Below are positions 35,101 through 50,100 of a stretch of 64,000 bases of DNA, one piece after another. Made by a program: the position numbers and the translations under genes. Each line of letters starts with the position of its first letter. Positions within the stretch are counted from its first letter, which is position 1. Source of the DNA: Nautilus pompilius. Lineage: Eukaryota; Mollusca; Cephalopoda; Nautilida; Nautilidae. Where the stretch lies: assembly GCA_018389105.1 (NCBI GenBank), contig JACATO010001434.1, positions 221,001 to 285,000 of the forward strand, read 5' to 3'. Under the pieces are notes generated by a model. The model was given only the letters and a program-made list of their open reading frames with translations, was not told the DNA's origin and made no database searches.

Positions 35101-38100
35101 CATTAACCATTATATAGAAGTCATAGCTGTCTTTTAAATTTATTTTACAAGTTATTTTTGTTTCATCAAATGTGGTAAATGTTAATACATTTTGGATGAC
35201 TCTTACCTTTAGTCTGGACCTGATTGAAAGGAATGATGTATCGTCGTTTGACTTACATTTTGGATGTTTAAACCTGTTACATAGGTGTGACCATGATTAA
35301 ACTGTTGATGATGGCTCCAGAATTCATCTCCAATGTGTAGATACCCAAAACCCTTCACTTGTTATTTTTTAAACAATCTGTAATGATCCATGTGTAGATA
35401 GAGGTTTTTCCTTTAATGTTCTGTGTATAAAAATGACCTGTAAATAAAGACAATTTTTATGTTATGATCACTGTTCATAAGTTTTTTTTGTTTTTTTTAA
35501 GTGACATGCTTGTGGAAGATGTTTTCAACCACCTTTGAGGTCTCTATGTACATAGGCTACTCTATTACCATTCCAAATTACCATAGAAAAATTATCAATC
35601 ATTCTGTTGCTAGAAATTAGATAGCGTTACATTGGATCAAGAACAAATTATTTAAAACCAATTTTGAATCGTAATTTTCATATTGAATTTAGTGGAGGTT
35701 ATTAGATGGTAACCATCTATACCTGTTGGCTCAGATTTCCCAATTAAACTCAAATCTTATATGGGGAGGTGTTGTTATTTCAAGCCAAGTCATTGCATGA
35801 GTATTACGATTTTTCATAACAGAAACTGCCTATTTGTGTAGATTTTCAGTCAGTCTATTGGAAGCCATTTCCTTGGCCAACCTTTACATGTCTCAGTTGG
35901 AGAAATTTTGTTATTGTTGTTGTTGAAGTTATGTTATAAATTGGACAAGAAGTAATATTAAATAACTGCTTCCTTGTACTTTGGTTCCTTTCCTTACTTG
36001 TCACAACTGACTTCTTGCTAAGCTTCCTTGGAACCACTGACAAAATAGCAGCTATTAGAAAGATTATGTTTAGAATTAGCAAACCTTTTCACTAGCGCAA
36101 CTTCAGTTTTATCAAGATATTTATGAAATGTTGCTGGTGTAACCATTTTGTACTTTTTTTTAGCTTTTATCGTCTCTCCATACCTATAAAATTAACAATT
36201 GTTTGAAACATCATTTTTTTTCTGTTACATTCTCAGGATAGTCCTGAGGAGGCGTGCAGTTTAACTTATAAAAATGTGTAAAAACATAACAGAATTAAAA
36301 TATGCGGTTTGTCTCTTTGTATCTTGATCATAGAACGCAGGCTGAAAATTAAACTTGTTCTATTTCTCACCAAACCTGAGTTAGCAAGTCATAACCTTTC
36401 AAAAACCAAAATATTTCAAGTGATTTTTCTCTCATGTGAAACACATTAAGCTTGTAGCCTGGAAACCAGAGTCTAGCAATAGTGCATGGTGTACTATAAC
36501 TAAAATAAGCTGTTGCGTTTTACCTGATTGATTACCTCTTAGATATTTATTTAACTTATCAGCCCCAGCAAAACAACACAAGTTTGTAAAATAAAAACCT
36601 AGAATTTCCATAAGAGTTTGGATTAAAATTATTTCACATGCAGTTAGAAAATGTATTAAAATTTTTATTGGGTGAGTTGGTTTTTGTTTAGATAGTATCA
36701 AGTTTGCTGACCTAAATGTCTGTCTAGCTTATCCAGGTAGATAACCTGCTTGCAATACTTATTGATATAAAGCAATGAATTAGCTTGCTTGATCTATTTC
36801 CACTGTATTTATCAGCATAGCATCATAATCTCTGTTGATTTACTACATCATTAAGTTTGTAGGTTCCATATGAGAGCTTGACAATGTTGGATTATTAAGA
36901 GAGACAGAAAACAGTGGTTTTACTTATGTTATGGGACTAGCTGGTTGGTATTCTTAATTAATTCTGAACCAAATTCTTGGGAAACTGGAACATTAACATT
37001 GAATTAAGGCATCACCCGTAAAGGAGATTTGTTTGTATGTCTTATGTTGGAGAAAGTCCTAGCTATATAGAAGATTTCATTGAAAGTTATATCTATAAAG
37101 AACAATTATTTGCATCTCTGTGGTAAAAGATGACTGTAGCTTTCTACAAGTCTCATCAGTGTCTTTGGTTTAGAAAGTCAAAGCTATATAGAAAACTTGT
37201 TTGTGTCTGAATGATTTAAAAAAAAAAACTAAGCAGGACATTTGTTGTGTGATGAAGTGAATATTAGCAGTATAGTTGACTTGTTTGTCTGTGGTTTAAA
37301 AAGTCATAGTTGTATAGAAGTCTATCTATATGTTAAGGAGACACCCAGCTATATAGGATTCTTATTTGCAATCATTGTAGTGTGCAAGGAGATGGGAAAT
37401 GTGATACTTTTATGTTCTAGTTTAGTTTTGCCATATCTCCTCACTTTCAGATATTAACAATATATTTACCAACAAAAAAGGTATTTTAGTTGTTTTTCAT
37501 TGTTATATCATCTTGTTCAACAAAGAACAGGATTTTTCTTTGCTAACCAATTTTGCTTAGCTGAGTGGAACATTATCATCATTGTACATGTTTTTGTTTG
37601 TTTTACACCATTTGGTTGATATTTATTAGTATCTTTAAATTTCTTTTGCAAGTTTAATGATTTTTTAAAAAGTATTCGAATATTTAATTTATTGTAAAGG
37701 AGATAACAATTTTTGATACCTTATTAGGTATATTAACTTTGCTCCTATTAATTATGGAGCTTTTTTTTTTTTTTTTACTTGCTTGGACACTTTGAACAGA
37801 AACTGTTCAGCTAGCTGTCACCTTTGGCATGTCAGCTGTAAACTTGTTTCGTTTATTCTGTGCGTCTCTTGCTGTGTTTGAATCTTCTCTCTCCTTTTTT
37901 CATAGCTTTGTTTAATCTCAGTAGAAAAGAAAGCCTTGCTTGCAGAGCATGTATGCAGCTTTTGTCATCTGCTGTGTTTAATATTTACATTGTTGTGTCT
38001 CTTGATGCACACAAAGTTTTCAGGTAATGCAATTGAGAACAATCTTATCGTTAATGTCAGACCTGTTCCATCTTGTTTGAAGCATCCACATGCTTCGGCT

Positions 38101-41100
38101 TGCTGTTCCTGAGAGAGAAAAAAACAACATTTCTGTTTAGCTGGAATGACAATCTGGCATTGTGTATACCATTTACATAGTTATTTTTAAGAGATCTCCC
38201 ATTCACCTATGTGGCAGTTAGAAATATTGAATAAGGTACATAGCCACATTAAGTATGTTCATACCACTTGTTCTTATTGCTCAGCAAGCATTTTTAATGG
38301 TTTGTACTAGTAGGTTAATTTTAAATTTCTAATGTGGTATCACTTATTTTCTAACAGCAGTATTAGAAAGAGCAAAATTACCCAGCATTGGATCTGTGAT
38401 AATGAGGGCCCATTTAAAATGGCTCAGTCTTATAATTTGAAAAGAGGATGATATTGCATTCCCAAACAACTATTATATGTCAAAGTAACATCTAGTACAC
38501 AAAATGATGTAGAAAAGATTTTGCAAAAAAACAAAAGGTTTGAGTTGGGCTTAATCTAAATAGTTTCAAAGATAAAAAAAACAGAATATTGAATATGAAA
38601 GCAAAAGTTGATGCAAGAAAACTACCATAGCAATGTGGTGCTTGGAATGAGTAGAAAGCAACTAGTAGGTTCACAAATCTCTGCTGTCGGAGGTAATGAG
38701 TTGAAGATATGTGAATTAACTGTTTCCACAATGTGGCACTTCTCGGAGTTCTTTTTGACATTCATGTCTAAGTCTTTGAGACAAGATATGTCCTAGTCAT
38801 CAGCTGCTGACAAAGCTAACAGAATGCTAGAAATAACCAACTGATCTATTGAACATGAAACTAAATAAAGTGTGGAGTCATTATTTAAGAAAGAATATTG
38901 GATTATTGGAAAGAGTTCACGATAGATTCAGTGTCATGTTACATATTCTTTCAGTTAACTATATAGTTAAAATAATAGGGGCCATAATTATAAATTGGCT
39001 AAAGCAATGAATGATATTAGGTTGTTACAAAGTTTTGTCAGTTTTTTTACCGTAACAATGAGACTTCATATCATTGTTGAACATGAAGTTTGTTAATCAA
39101 AATAAGTTCCATTACAATCAATACACTTCTGCAAATGAGTTACAAGCACATTTATACCATTTTGAGAGAAATCTGGATTTCTGGAGTCGATAAACTGTTA
39201 GAAGGCAGTTTCAATTACTGCTTGGTTGAAGAAGAATTTCATACGGAGGAAGCTGCTGAGGTATTTAAAAAGGTGGAGTCTGTGGGAGAAAGGTCTGGTG
39301 AATAGGCTTGATGAGAGAGAACTTCATAATCTCAATGTGTTCAGTTTCTGAAGAGTCATGTTTGCAACATGAGGACAAGAATTGTCGTGGAACAGGATTG
39401 GGCCTCTTTGATTCACCAATGTCAGCTGTCGTTGCAAGAGTATCTGATGAACAATGTTTAATTCATGACAGTTCCTTTCAGTTGTGATGGTTTCACCAGG
39501 CTGAAAGAAGTTATAGTGATGACACCATTTGCAGTTCACCAGACACTGACCATAATCTTCTTTGGGTGGAGTCTGAGTTTTGAAATGTGGTTAAGCACCT
39601 TGTCTCTGTTGAGCTGCTGTGCTGCTGATCGTTTGTGATTGCAGGAAAGGATCCATTTTTCATCACATGTAATGATTCGGTCAGGAAATGGGTTGTTTTT
39701 GTTTCTTATCATAAGCGAAGAGCAGATCTCCAATCGATGATTTTATTGTTATTCATTCAACTTGTGAGGCACCCACTTGTCAAGCTTTTCCACCTGGCCA
39801 ATTGTATCAAGATGACTGGAAACAGTTGCAGTGCTTATGCCAAGCTCTCCACGAATTTCTCGCACTGTTTCTTGATTGATTGCTTCAACTAAGGTTTTCA
39901 GATGGTTGTCATCAAAGCTGGAAGGATGTCCGTTAGGTTTCTTATCTTCAAGGCTCACATCTCCTGATTGAAACTTTAACCAATGTTGTACTGTGCACTT
40001 GTTTGCTGTGTCCTCACCTCATGCTTGCTTAATGTCACGAATTGCCTCGCTCGCTTTGTGGCCTGGTTTGAACTCATGAAGCAAAATGGCACAGACAGCC
40101 TTTCTATCCATGCTTCACTCAGAACCCTAAAACAAATATCCATTTATTGATTTTTAGAAAGATAGGTTTTGCATAACGTATGCCAAAGCTCATGCTACAA
40201 ATCGATATATAACTCATCTACATACACCATCACAGGCATGCAAAAAATGAGCCCCAAATCAACATAATATAAAAACCCAACAAAACTTTTGTAATGACCT
40301 AATATTAGGAATAGATAAAAAGGTTTTCAGCTATTGAACTGTAAATGATGGGCAATAAATTACCAACAGCATTATTTATAGTGACAGTGTAAACTACTAG
40401 TTTAAAAAGATAAATTGATAATCATTTCTTTTCCCTTGGGAAGAGAACCATAAGAATTTTCAGATTGCAGCCTGAGAGAGAGAGAAGACTTGTTACTTGG
40501 GTAAAACTCAAGATATTTAAAAAGGAAATTAAAAAACACAAAATAACACTAGATGTGGAAAATGAAACATAAAAATAGTTGTCAAATTTGACTGTTCAGT
40601 AATGGTTCTGCATTGAGACCTGATGGTGATAGATGAGAGGGGAAAAGGGCATGCTGTTGTTTGATGCTAGTTTTTGATAACTTGGATGAAGCTACTTAAA
40701 ACCTTTGTGAATTCCTTTTCAGCAAGCACTTATTTCATTTGAGGAAGAGAAGATCGAGGAGGCGATAAAAGCACTGCAAGAGACTGAAAAGATATGTGAC
40801 CCAGAAAGTGGAGTCTTCAAGCTGATCAAAAGGAAATTTTCTAAAAAGAAAAGGTTTCAAGTAAGATCCTTGCCACAGTCATAATAAACTTGTGTTTGGT
40901 TTTGTGTTTAGCTTGAATCTTTATTTGTGTCAGAGGTATCCTTGTTGAGGCATTGGTTGGAATAAATTCTCAGAACTGATGTGGCAATATTGTTGTCTGT
41001 TTTCTCAGTAAAGCCACAAATATCCCTCTATGTACCGTAATACTTCATTTATAATAGCATGCCATTACAAGTGAGGTAATTCAGTAATGTTGGCAGAAAA

Positions 41101-44100
41101 AAACTTTGCATAAATATTGATATCCTCCAAAGGAGAGAATTTGAGACTTTATACCAAGACAGCACATCATAATCCAACTAGTAATGCAAATGGAAAACCG
41201 AAATAGAGGAAAAACATGATTGCTAAGGTTGGACTTAGGAAAAACAGCACAAATGTATTTTTACAGAAATGTATCTTTTAACAATGTGGAACCATAAACA
41301 AACAAATCAGACAACAACGAACACACAACAGATAAGTCAAGAAAAGAGAATAATCCTAAAGATAATGCACAAGATCCACTGATGAGTTGCTAAAATAATA
41401 CTTTCCACTTAGTCATAATACCTTGAGCAGTATAACTAGGAAAATGTGTCTCAACAAAATGGAGGCACCTTTGGAGTACCAATGGTCTTAATTACAGCAG
41501 GGTTGTCTGTCTGCTGCTAAAAATTTTGAATAATAATTTTAAAAACTTTCATCTTTTCTCACCGTCTGTATGCATGTAGCTAAATACACAACTTAGCAAC
41601 CAACAGATAGTAAACACAGTGGTGTATGGAAGTGCAATAGAATAATAAACAGCTAATAAAACAAACATTCTACTCAGTGGAACAAATAAAGAAAGTGCAT
41701 CTGATCTTGTATTATTGTAGGAAACAATGTATGTATGTATGAAAGTCTCCATTTTTCTCCCACATCTAAAAATGAAGATTTTGGTAGAGTTTCCTGGGAT
41801 TGTGGGCAGTAAGTTGCAGTTAATTCTTACTTTATTATTTGCAACCAGGTTTTTGTTATTAAATAAACTCCTAATAGCAATTTTGTTGCTGCTTTTTCAT
41901 GCACATAGAAGCAATAAGCATGTGAGAAACACATGGTATCCCAGTCAAGATGTCTATGCATAACTCCCCAAAACATTCCCATTTGCATATTTGATATCAA
42001 AATTTCTGCTGATTGCACTTGTGAAGAGAGTGTTAATCTGAAAAATATGAATTACAGATTAAAAAGTTTAGGCTGAGGATCAGTATAAGCTAGTTTTCCA
42101 TGATTTATCCATTGAATATATTTAATTTACTGTAAATGCTCTGATGATTTCTTTGTAATTTCTAACAAAACCAAGATTCTGCTGAAGTTACTGACAAGAA
42201 ACCTTTGAACAGTGAAACACATCTTAGAACAGGTATTTTGAAAAAGACAATGATTTCTTTTAAAGTCAGGGTGTTTTAAAAAATTACGAAAAACCAAAAA
42301 ATAAACAACAGAGGTTATCGTGACTTATGCAAGGGCCCCCACGAAAGAGAAACTTCCATTAGTACATTGTTTTTTTTAGAAATGATTAGTATTATTTCTC
42401 TTAATAATTGAACCAGAAAACTTGCTTAAAAAGTAAATTCAGTTTTTCTTTTTCTGTAAAAATTGCTTTTGGCTGCTTATGAACATCACAGAAGAGAAGT
42501 TATGTAAAATTAAAAAGTACAGCACTCTAGTTTTGACTGGGATAATAGCGGTTGGTTGTCCTCTCCACAGAGCAGTTTTCTGTGACTACTGAAACTATTC
42601 TGAAGATTTTGAAAATTAAATTAAAATATCTGCTTACTGTCCTTTTTTTCTTCTCTCTGCTTTCTTTTTACAGGGGGAATCACTGTTTGGGATTGAGGAT
42701 CGTATTCAGCGGCAAGTCATTGTGGCTGACTCTCTACTTTACCAAGCCATATTGACCTTCACCAATCAGGACATCTCAAGTTACATAAAGGGAGGCTGGC
42801 TTCTGCGCAGAGCATGGAAACTGTATGAACGGCTGCACAAGGAGATTGTTGAACTCCTGACTCAGGTGTGCCACTCCATTGACGCATCACTAACCCACCG
42901 CAGTTCTTCCAGTAGTGACATTCAGTTGCCACAAGAGGGTGCCACTGATGGCAATGACAACAAACTCACCAAGGATATTTTAGAACGCTTGCTCGGTGCT
43001 GTTAACTTTGGTTATGGAACATTTCAGCTGTGTGTGTCCATGGTTCCGCCAAAGATTTTGAAACTGATAGAGTTTTTTGGTTTTGAGGGAGACAGATGTG
43101 CAGGATTGATGGCCCTAGATTACACAAGTGACAGTAAAGATATGAAAGCACCACTGGCTGTGCTAGCACTACTCTGGTACCACACTGTGTTGCGACCTTT
43201 CTTTGCACTGGATGGAATTAATGCTGCTGCAGGTAGGTTATCATAGTAGTCTGGGTTTCTTTAGCTATTATCTGCAAAGTACAGAATCCTAGACAGGATT
43301 TTAAACATTTTACTAAGCTAACAAAATTTTGTTTTGGTACTAAAAACCGTGTTGCAAAGCAAGAGAATATTTGTTAACCGGGTGTTTGTTATAAGGGGGG
43401 CAGATTGCTGTATTTCAAACAGCTACCTAAAGAATTCTTAAACTTAGTTGCTGTGTTCAGGTATAATTGGATTCCAGTATCATAATATTTGAGCTTTCAT
43501 ATCTGAGATGGCTCATTTTATGATCAAAATAACAACAATTTTTTTAACAAACTGAGGATTACTTGCTAGCAAATAAACATTCCTCATATTTGATTACTTT
43601 CTCATATTGACAGTGAAATAGATAGGGCAAAGTTCAGCTAGTATGCATATACATTAATATCCCACAAGCAGATGAAAGTGTTAATAATGAAAAAGTCACT
43701 TTTGTTTTTTTATTAATTCTCTCACCACCTCATTGTTTCTAGGTATATATGACTTTTGAAAAGGGATGCTGTTTGTTTACAGCTAACATATTGCTGTTCA
43801 GCTATGATGCTCTTTCACTTTAGTCAGGTGTCATTTTTATTTTCTTCTTAAGAAATTTGAGTAAGCTGAAAAGCAGACTGTAAATGTAATCTTCATTTAT
43901 TTTAGCAAGATCAAGGCTTAATGTTTCCTTCCTCGAAGAATCGCATTTCTCAGATACAGCAGTTGCTTGGTTTTCTGTTTTCCAAAACTTATTTCCCAGC
44001 AACGATGTATCTTTGATCTTTTTGTTTTTAAAATAAGTTAGATTTTTTAAAATTAATTTTCTTGAGATCAGGTTTAAAATGGCCTTCATAGATTTAAGGT

Positions 44101-47100
44101 AAAAAGAAGTACTTCAGTATTAAAGAGAAACAGTGCTATAAAGACCATGCTATTCATTTCTTGCATTAATAAGGTTTGGGCCAAGAGGAGGCAGCATGTG
44201 TGATGAACTGTCAGGTTATCGTCCCTGAGAAACTGTTGAGCCATTTCAGAGTGGTAGGGTCAGGGTTAGAGACTCCACATCATTCCAACCAGCTACAAAA
44301 TTGTTGTTGTTTTTTTTTCTTTTTCTTAAACATCTGTTCAATTGTTAAATTCAGACCAGTTAACTTGGATTTTAGGAACTGTAGACTCCAAATCTTCATT
44401 GTATTATAATAATTTTTTTTTTTAATTATAAAACTTGGCATCGTAGTTTAGGATGACTTGTTGGTTTTACTTCTGTTTGCTTGACTTTTGACAGATAATG
44501 ATCACAAAGTTAGCAGTAGCCCTGTAGTTATTCGCAGGAATTATTTCTAATACTAGATAGAAACAGTGACACTGTGTAACTGTCGTCCTGTACAAGAAAA
44601 AATTGCTGGGTTATACACAGATGCCCAGCTTGGTCATTGCATCTAATGGCCAGCTGTTTGCCAAGATCAAGGAAAAACAGTTACTTCTCATAGCATTAAA
44701 AAGGATCAAGATATGACTGACTATTGTGTGCAATATTTGCTTTGTTTTTATTTCTAGGTATTCAAGATGCTGAGTCAATAATTAAATTACGAGAAATTGA
44801 TTTTCCAAAATCATCCTTGTTTCTTTTCTTTAGAGGAAGGGTCCACAGATTAAAGGTAGGTTAAAAAAAAAAAGGGCTTTTCATTAGTTTGGTAAGCAGA
44901 GCTAATTACCGTAAGTGTTTCTTATTGTTTACGGACAATATACATAAAATTATGTTTATAAGTTGACATAACTTTTCTAGATTTTTCATTGTTGATGCAA
45001 GTTTTTCTTTGTTTAAAATTGTTCTTGGAGGTAAAGGCAGTAAGTTACTTTGTATTGCCTTATGAAGAGAGTATGTGTAATGCACCTGTTAGTCTTTAGC
45101 ATATTTTGGAAACAAAGGAAATGAATGCGCTGATCTGTTGGTAGTTGCCTGTCTATCTCTCTCCTTACAATCCGAGCACTTGGTCATTATCAAATATCGA
45201 GCTGCCTCAGGATAATGTTTGTAGAACATGTTGTAACAATGATTTATTTTGCTGATCTGCAGAAGCTTGTTTAATGGTGAGAGCTTTTAAATCTTATGCT
45301 ATCATGCAAAAGTCTTTGTTGGAATTTTCATCCTTCTGTCTGATTAATAGAGGGCGGGGGTTTTTTTTATTGACACATTTTCAATTCACATGTCAGTAAT
45401 GTTCCCCTGGCTGTTTGACTTTGGTCCTTGCACCTGTCGCTCACTGGCTGAACTTGACTTGAAGAGGATACATTCAAAACAGCAATAACAAAATGACACC
45501 CAACTGATGTTTAACAGAATTGTTCTGACCTGTGACAAAATTAGATTATTTATTACATGTAAGATACATTACTTTACCAGTAGATATCCCATTACTGCAG
45601 TTTTTATCACCATTTCATTCAGTTATGCATGTAAATTCTGTTTCCTTCTTTTTGATGAATCAGAATTTATTCATACATGTTTAATTTATTTATGTCAAGA
45701 AATCTATGCGCAGTACATTTTCAGGAAATTTGTCAGACCTTGTAGATGTCATCCTCATTTTAGTATCCGCTACCATTTAAAAAAACTCTTACTACAATTT
45801 AAAAGAAAAAAATGTTTATTGGGAGGGGGTAAAAATTACCTGAGGGAATAATTACAGTTACTCGTAGAGGATCAAGAAGTCATTTCACCTAAGTAATGCT
45901 CCCTTTTCTTTCAAACTGACTCTCCAATCCATTTTTAAAGGAACTGACACCACCATATTTTACTACTGCACAAGGCAGACTACTTCATGTATTTGCTGCT
46001 CTATTACTGAAAAAGTTGCATACGGATGTCCAATCTGCTTTAATTGTCTATGGAGCTTTTGTAGTCTGAAAGGACAAAAAGGAAAGAAAGAAAGATTCAT
46101 GCATATCCTTTTCACCTTCTACAATTTTAACTCCCTCAGTTATTCTCTTGCAATCTTAGGCTCAACTTGCACTAATCTCTCCAAATAACTAGGATTCTAC
46201 ATTTCCCAAATCATTAATGTAAATTGCCTTTTCATATGATCTGCCAGTTCCTTTCAAGGAAACCACATCTAGACTGCATACTGTAAATGAAGTGTTACCA
46301 AAGCTTCAAATAGCATCCAGCATCTTTACATTGATTGTTCTGTTTGTTCTGGCTATTACTCTATCATCCTGTTCAGTTGTTTCTTTTTTAAAAAAAAAGG
46401 CAGTGCTAAAGAAAACCATCATTTGTAATATGATTTAGTATTAATATTTTACATCAGTCTGCTAGCTGTGTCAGGAAGAGTCATCTACAGGATTCCCATT
46501 TGCCAGACAAGTGACAATCAATTGCTAAAAAAAAAAGAAAAAATAGCTTACAAACCTGGAAATATATTTAAAATTCTTTAAATAACTAAAAAGAAAAGAA
46601 AAAAACTGAATTAGTTATATTTATACAGGTAAATCTAAATGACTTTTTAAAAAAAGGTTTATATAATAATTGAAGTTTGTTCTTAACATGACTTAACTCT
46701 TAATAGGTGGTAACACAACAGATAAGATTTCACTTTTGATTAGCAACTCTGTGAAGTTGGGGGGGGTGCCACATCTTCCTGGCTCTGTCACATTTTTATT
46801 TTGTGAGTGATTTGATTGATTTTAGTAAGGATGACTGTTTGTTTGTTTTCTGTAAGCGGGAGAATGGCTCGTCTCTGGCAATGTACAGAAAAGCACTGGA
46901 AGTGGCTGCTGGACAGCGGGAGATAGAGCTGATGTGCCTGTATGAGATAGGTAAGCAGTCATCTCAAGGAGCTCCTAGCCGACTCGCAGAAAACTTTAAT
47001 CTTATTATCTTCAAACAAATTCAGGGTTAATTAGTTGTTAAAGAACACGTTTTTAGGAAGCAGTCTACTGGAATCTGTTCAGAATGAGCCTTTTTCTTTT

Positions 47101-50100
47101 TTAAAAAAAAAATTTTTATAAAATTTAAGTTACCTTTTCCCATTATTATTATTTTGTGTCGACCATTACATTTATTGATGTTTTAAATTTCAGCTTTTCT
47201 CTCTGTGAAAAGCAAACAAAGATAGTGTTGGAGAAGTGTTGGGGGCCTCGGATTTACTGAGATTTCTTTGAAATTAGCAACTGACGTCAGATTTTTGGTT
47301 TGGACTTTGGGGGCTGCACATCACAATTGGATATTTTCGTGTTCTAGTGCATTAGTTGGATGGGGATATTTATGCACAATTGTAAAGTACTGCTTACAGC
47401 ATGTAGGTGATAGCTAGTGCCACTGGCCTACATCAATGAGAAAAAAGAATAAAGCAACAGTTACCTGAAATCTTGAACATAAATGATCCCTGTAATGTGT
47501 GGCTGGATGTGTAATTAAAAGTTGAAAGATAAGATAAGCTATCTAATTTGATCAATAGGCATTTTGTGTTGGTTAGAAATAATAGTTCATGGACCTGATT
47601 TGAAGGAGGTCAACAAAAACTAGGTTAGAAAATTAAGTAGATTGGAACTAACTTGGATGTATTTTAGTGAGGAGAGGGGGTGTTACAGAGAGTAACAACA
47701 TTTGACTTGCTATACCTGTCTTGAGTGGACAACGATAGTGAATAAATAGTGATGTAACAGTTGGTACACCTGACACAGGTGTTGTCATTGTCCATTGTTT
47801 TTTTCTTTAAATAGAGCAGTGTCTGTCTGTCTCTGGTACTTTTGTTTGATTTACAACCATGGAGTCATTCAGAATCTCACACTAATTTTAGAATATTATA
47901 AACCCACATTAAAAATATGTCTGTAAGTTGATAAAATTAATTTTCATACATAGAGCTCATGTCATTGTGAGGATTCTGTGGTTAATCTTTAGGTTTTTTA
48001 AAATAGGAAGTTGGATAAGGAAATTAATTGATCCACTGGAAAGGACAAAGCCTGTCAGTAGCGAGAAAGTTAAGAAGAATGTATATTTTGTCATAATTCA
48101 TACATAAATCAGTTTATTTAGCACCTGTACTTAAATCTATATTGTAAAAAAAAAAAAGAATTAAAAAAGTTTATTATCATATATTTTCTTTTAGGCTCAT
48201 TGAATTATTTTATTGTTATGTGTGCAGACTTATGGCCTCCAGTGTATACAAATTGGAAGTAATTTTTTTCTCTTGCTGTTTATAATATTTTGAAACTTGT
48301 GCCTGTTGTCTCTGCAGGTTGGTGTAATTTAATGAAGTTAAAGTGGGATGTATGTTTGGACTCCTTTCGCAGGTGAGTATTTAACTGTTGAAATGATCAA
48401 TTGATTGATGAAGCCCAGAACTGCATTTTTTAAACAGCAACAAAAGTCCCTTGATCCAGCAATCTTTCATGAAATAAAATTTTTTAATGGCAGAGCCAAG
48501 AGGTTTTTGAAGAGGAATGATTTTTTTTAAAACTAGGGACACACTCCCACAGATTTGCAGTGAAAATTGGTCATGTGACACGTGTGCCTTTCCCACTTAT
48601 AGGCAAAGGGATATAGGTGTTCTGTATTTTCACTTTCCATTTTAGGGAGATGTGCATAGATGTGCTTGCTTTAGTTCAGTTAATGCAGGGAGGCAGGAAG
48701 CTCAGGGAAGACAATTGATCATCAGCATGATTTTAAAATTGATTAATGCTATCATCATAAACTACACTTGCTTAGTTGTTCCTGGGATATTCTTCTTATT
48801 CAAATTTCAGATACATTAGGAGTTAGGCTTTGTCTTTTGTTTTTTGTTTTTTTTTTTTAAAGAATAATATTTAGCAGTTAAATTCGGGATGAATCCCAAA
48901 CCTGGCTGAGTAGTCATCATCTTGTTGTCAGTTTGAGGTTACATGCAACAATGACCCTTGTGTTACCACAAGCTGGCATAAACTCTGCAGCCCAGAGAAT
49001 AGATCAGACTTGAAACTAAATGAGTTTTCATGTGATTCTATTTTTTTTTCCAGGCTGCGTGATGAATCCAAGTGGTCAAAATGTTATTATGCTTATCTCC
49101 TGGCAGGTAAGTTAGTTCTATTGTTATCATTTCCACACCCATCAAGCCTGCTGCTTTCCTTTTTGTGCTGATTAATTTAAATGGTTCTCAAGTTACATGA
49201 CTGTAGCTTTTGACCTAACAACACACACCAACCCACATTGTTACTGCTGATTGTTGTTGTTGTTGTTGTTGTTGAGCGAGTTGGACTTCTAAACAAGGCT
49301 CTTTCAGTAGCATTGCATCCAGTAAAGACAAGTGGCCTGTTCTCTGTCAAGTCCTCGTGATTGAGAGAAAGTTCGTGGAGCCAACAAGCGGCCCGGTCCA
49401 CCTGACACCCGGGAGGTCACTCTCGCGTACTGTTGAAGAACATACTGCGTATTCTATTTTCTTCTGGTAAGATTACAATTGGAAGTAGAAAATAAAATTT
49501 TCAATATTTTTCTGAAATTATTTTATACTTCTTGGGGGGGGTGTTCTAATTGTGAATCCTTTCATAGTTTCTCATTAGTAACAATTAGGTTGCTTTAGTG
49601 GGTGCCTGCCTGTATAACTGACCCCCATGTCACATAGTTTGATCTAAGTTGAAACTTGAAAAAAAAAAACAACTATAACATCTAAAACCACCAAGAAGAG
49701 AAAACTATTGGTATATTTATAGATTTTTTCTCTCTCTTTTTCTTTTTTTTTTGTGAATAAAACTTAAGCAAGGGAAGAAAATGATTTTATACTTTAAGCT
49801 ATCATCAGTATCTCTCAAGCTGGCCTCTGATGAACTATGGACAAAACTTTTTAAATACTTGTAATACCAAAAAGAAAAATAAAAGTCTTGAAGCTAGACA
49901 TTATTTAATTTGTTCTTTCACAATATTCAACAGTGTGCCAGGGTTCTTTAGGAAACATGGAGGTGTCTTACAACATCTTCCTGGAGGTTCCTGATTTGAT
50001 GAAGAGGAAGAACAACCAGATTGAAGCCTTTGCCTCAAGAAGGGTAACCTAGTTTCCTACAGTGTTCTTGTTTGCTTCATTTCTCCACTCTGCATTGAAA

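Larger units (their letters stand above)
27981..40722 (+). other. TTC39C intron 2 (12.7 kb), host of several repeats
   Basis: Contains a Tc1 element (29202-30834), SINE copy B (about 32.5 kb), an A19 run (33450-33468), a CT microsatellite (about 34765-34790), a degenerate ~123-bp tandem repeat (37025-37390) and mariner copy 2 (39017-40302). ORFs such as 34504-34761 are hydrophobic but match nothing I know; no nested gene is supported. Confidence 0.6.

Noticed and set aside
42172-42232. Exon-like stretch (SAEVTDKKPLNSETHL) before a GTATTT donor in TTC39C intron 3
   Set aside because: Its acceptor would need phase 1, but the flanking exons are phase 0 and already join to match TTC39C; inclusion would bring an early stop.
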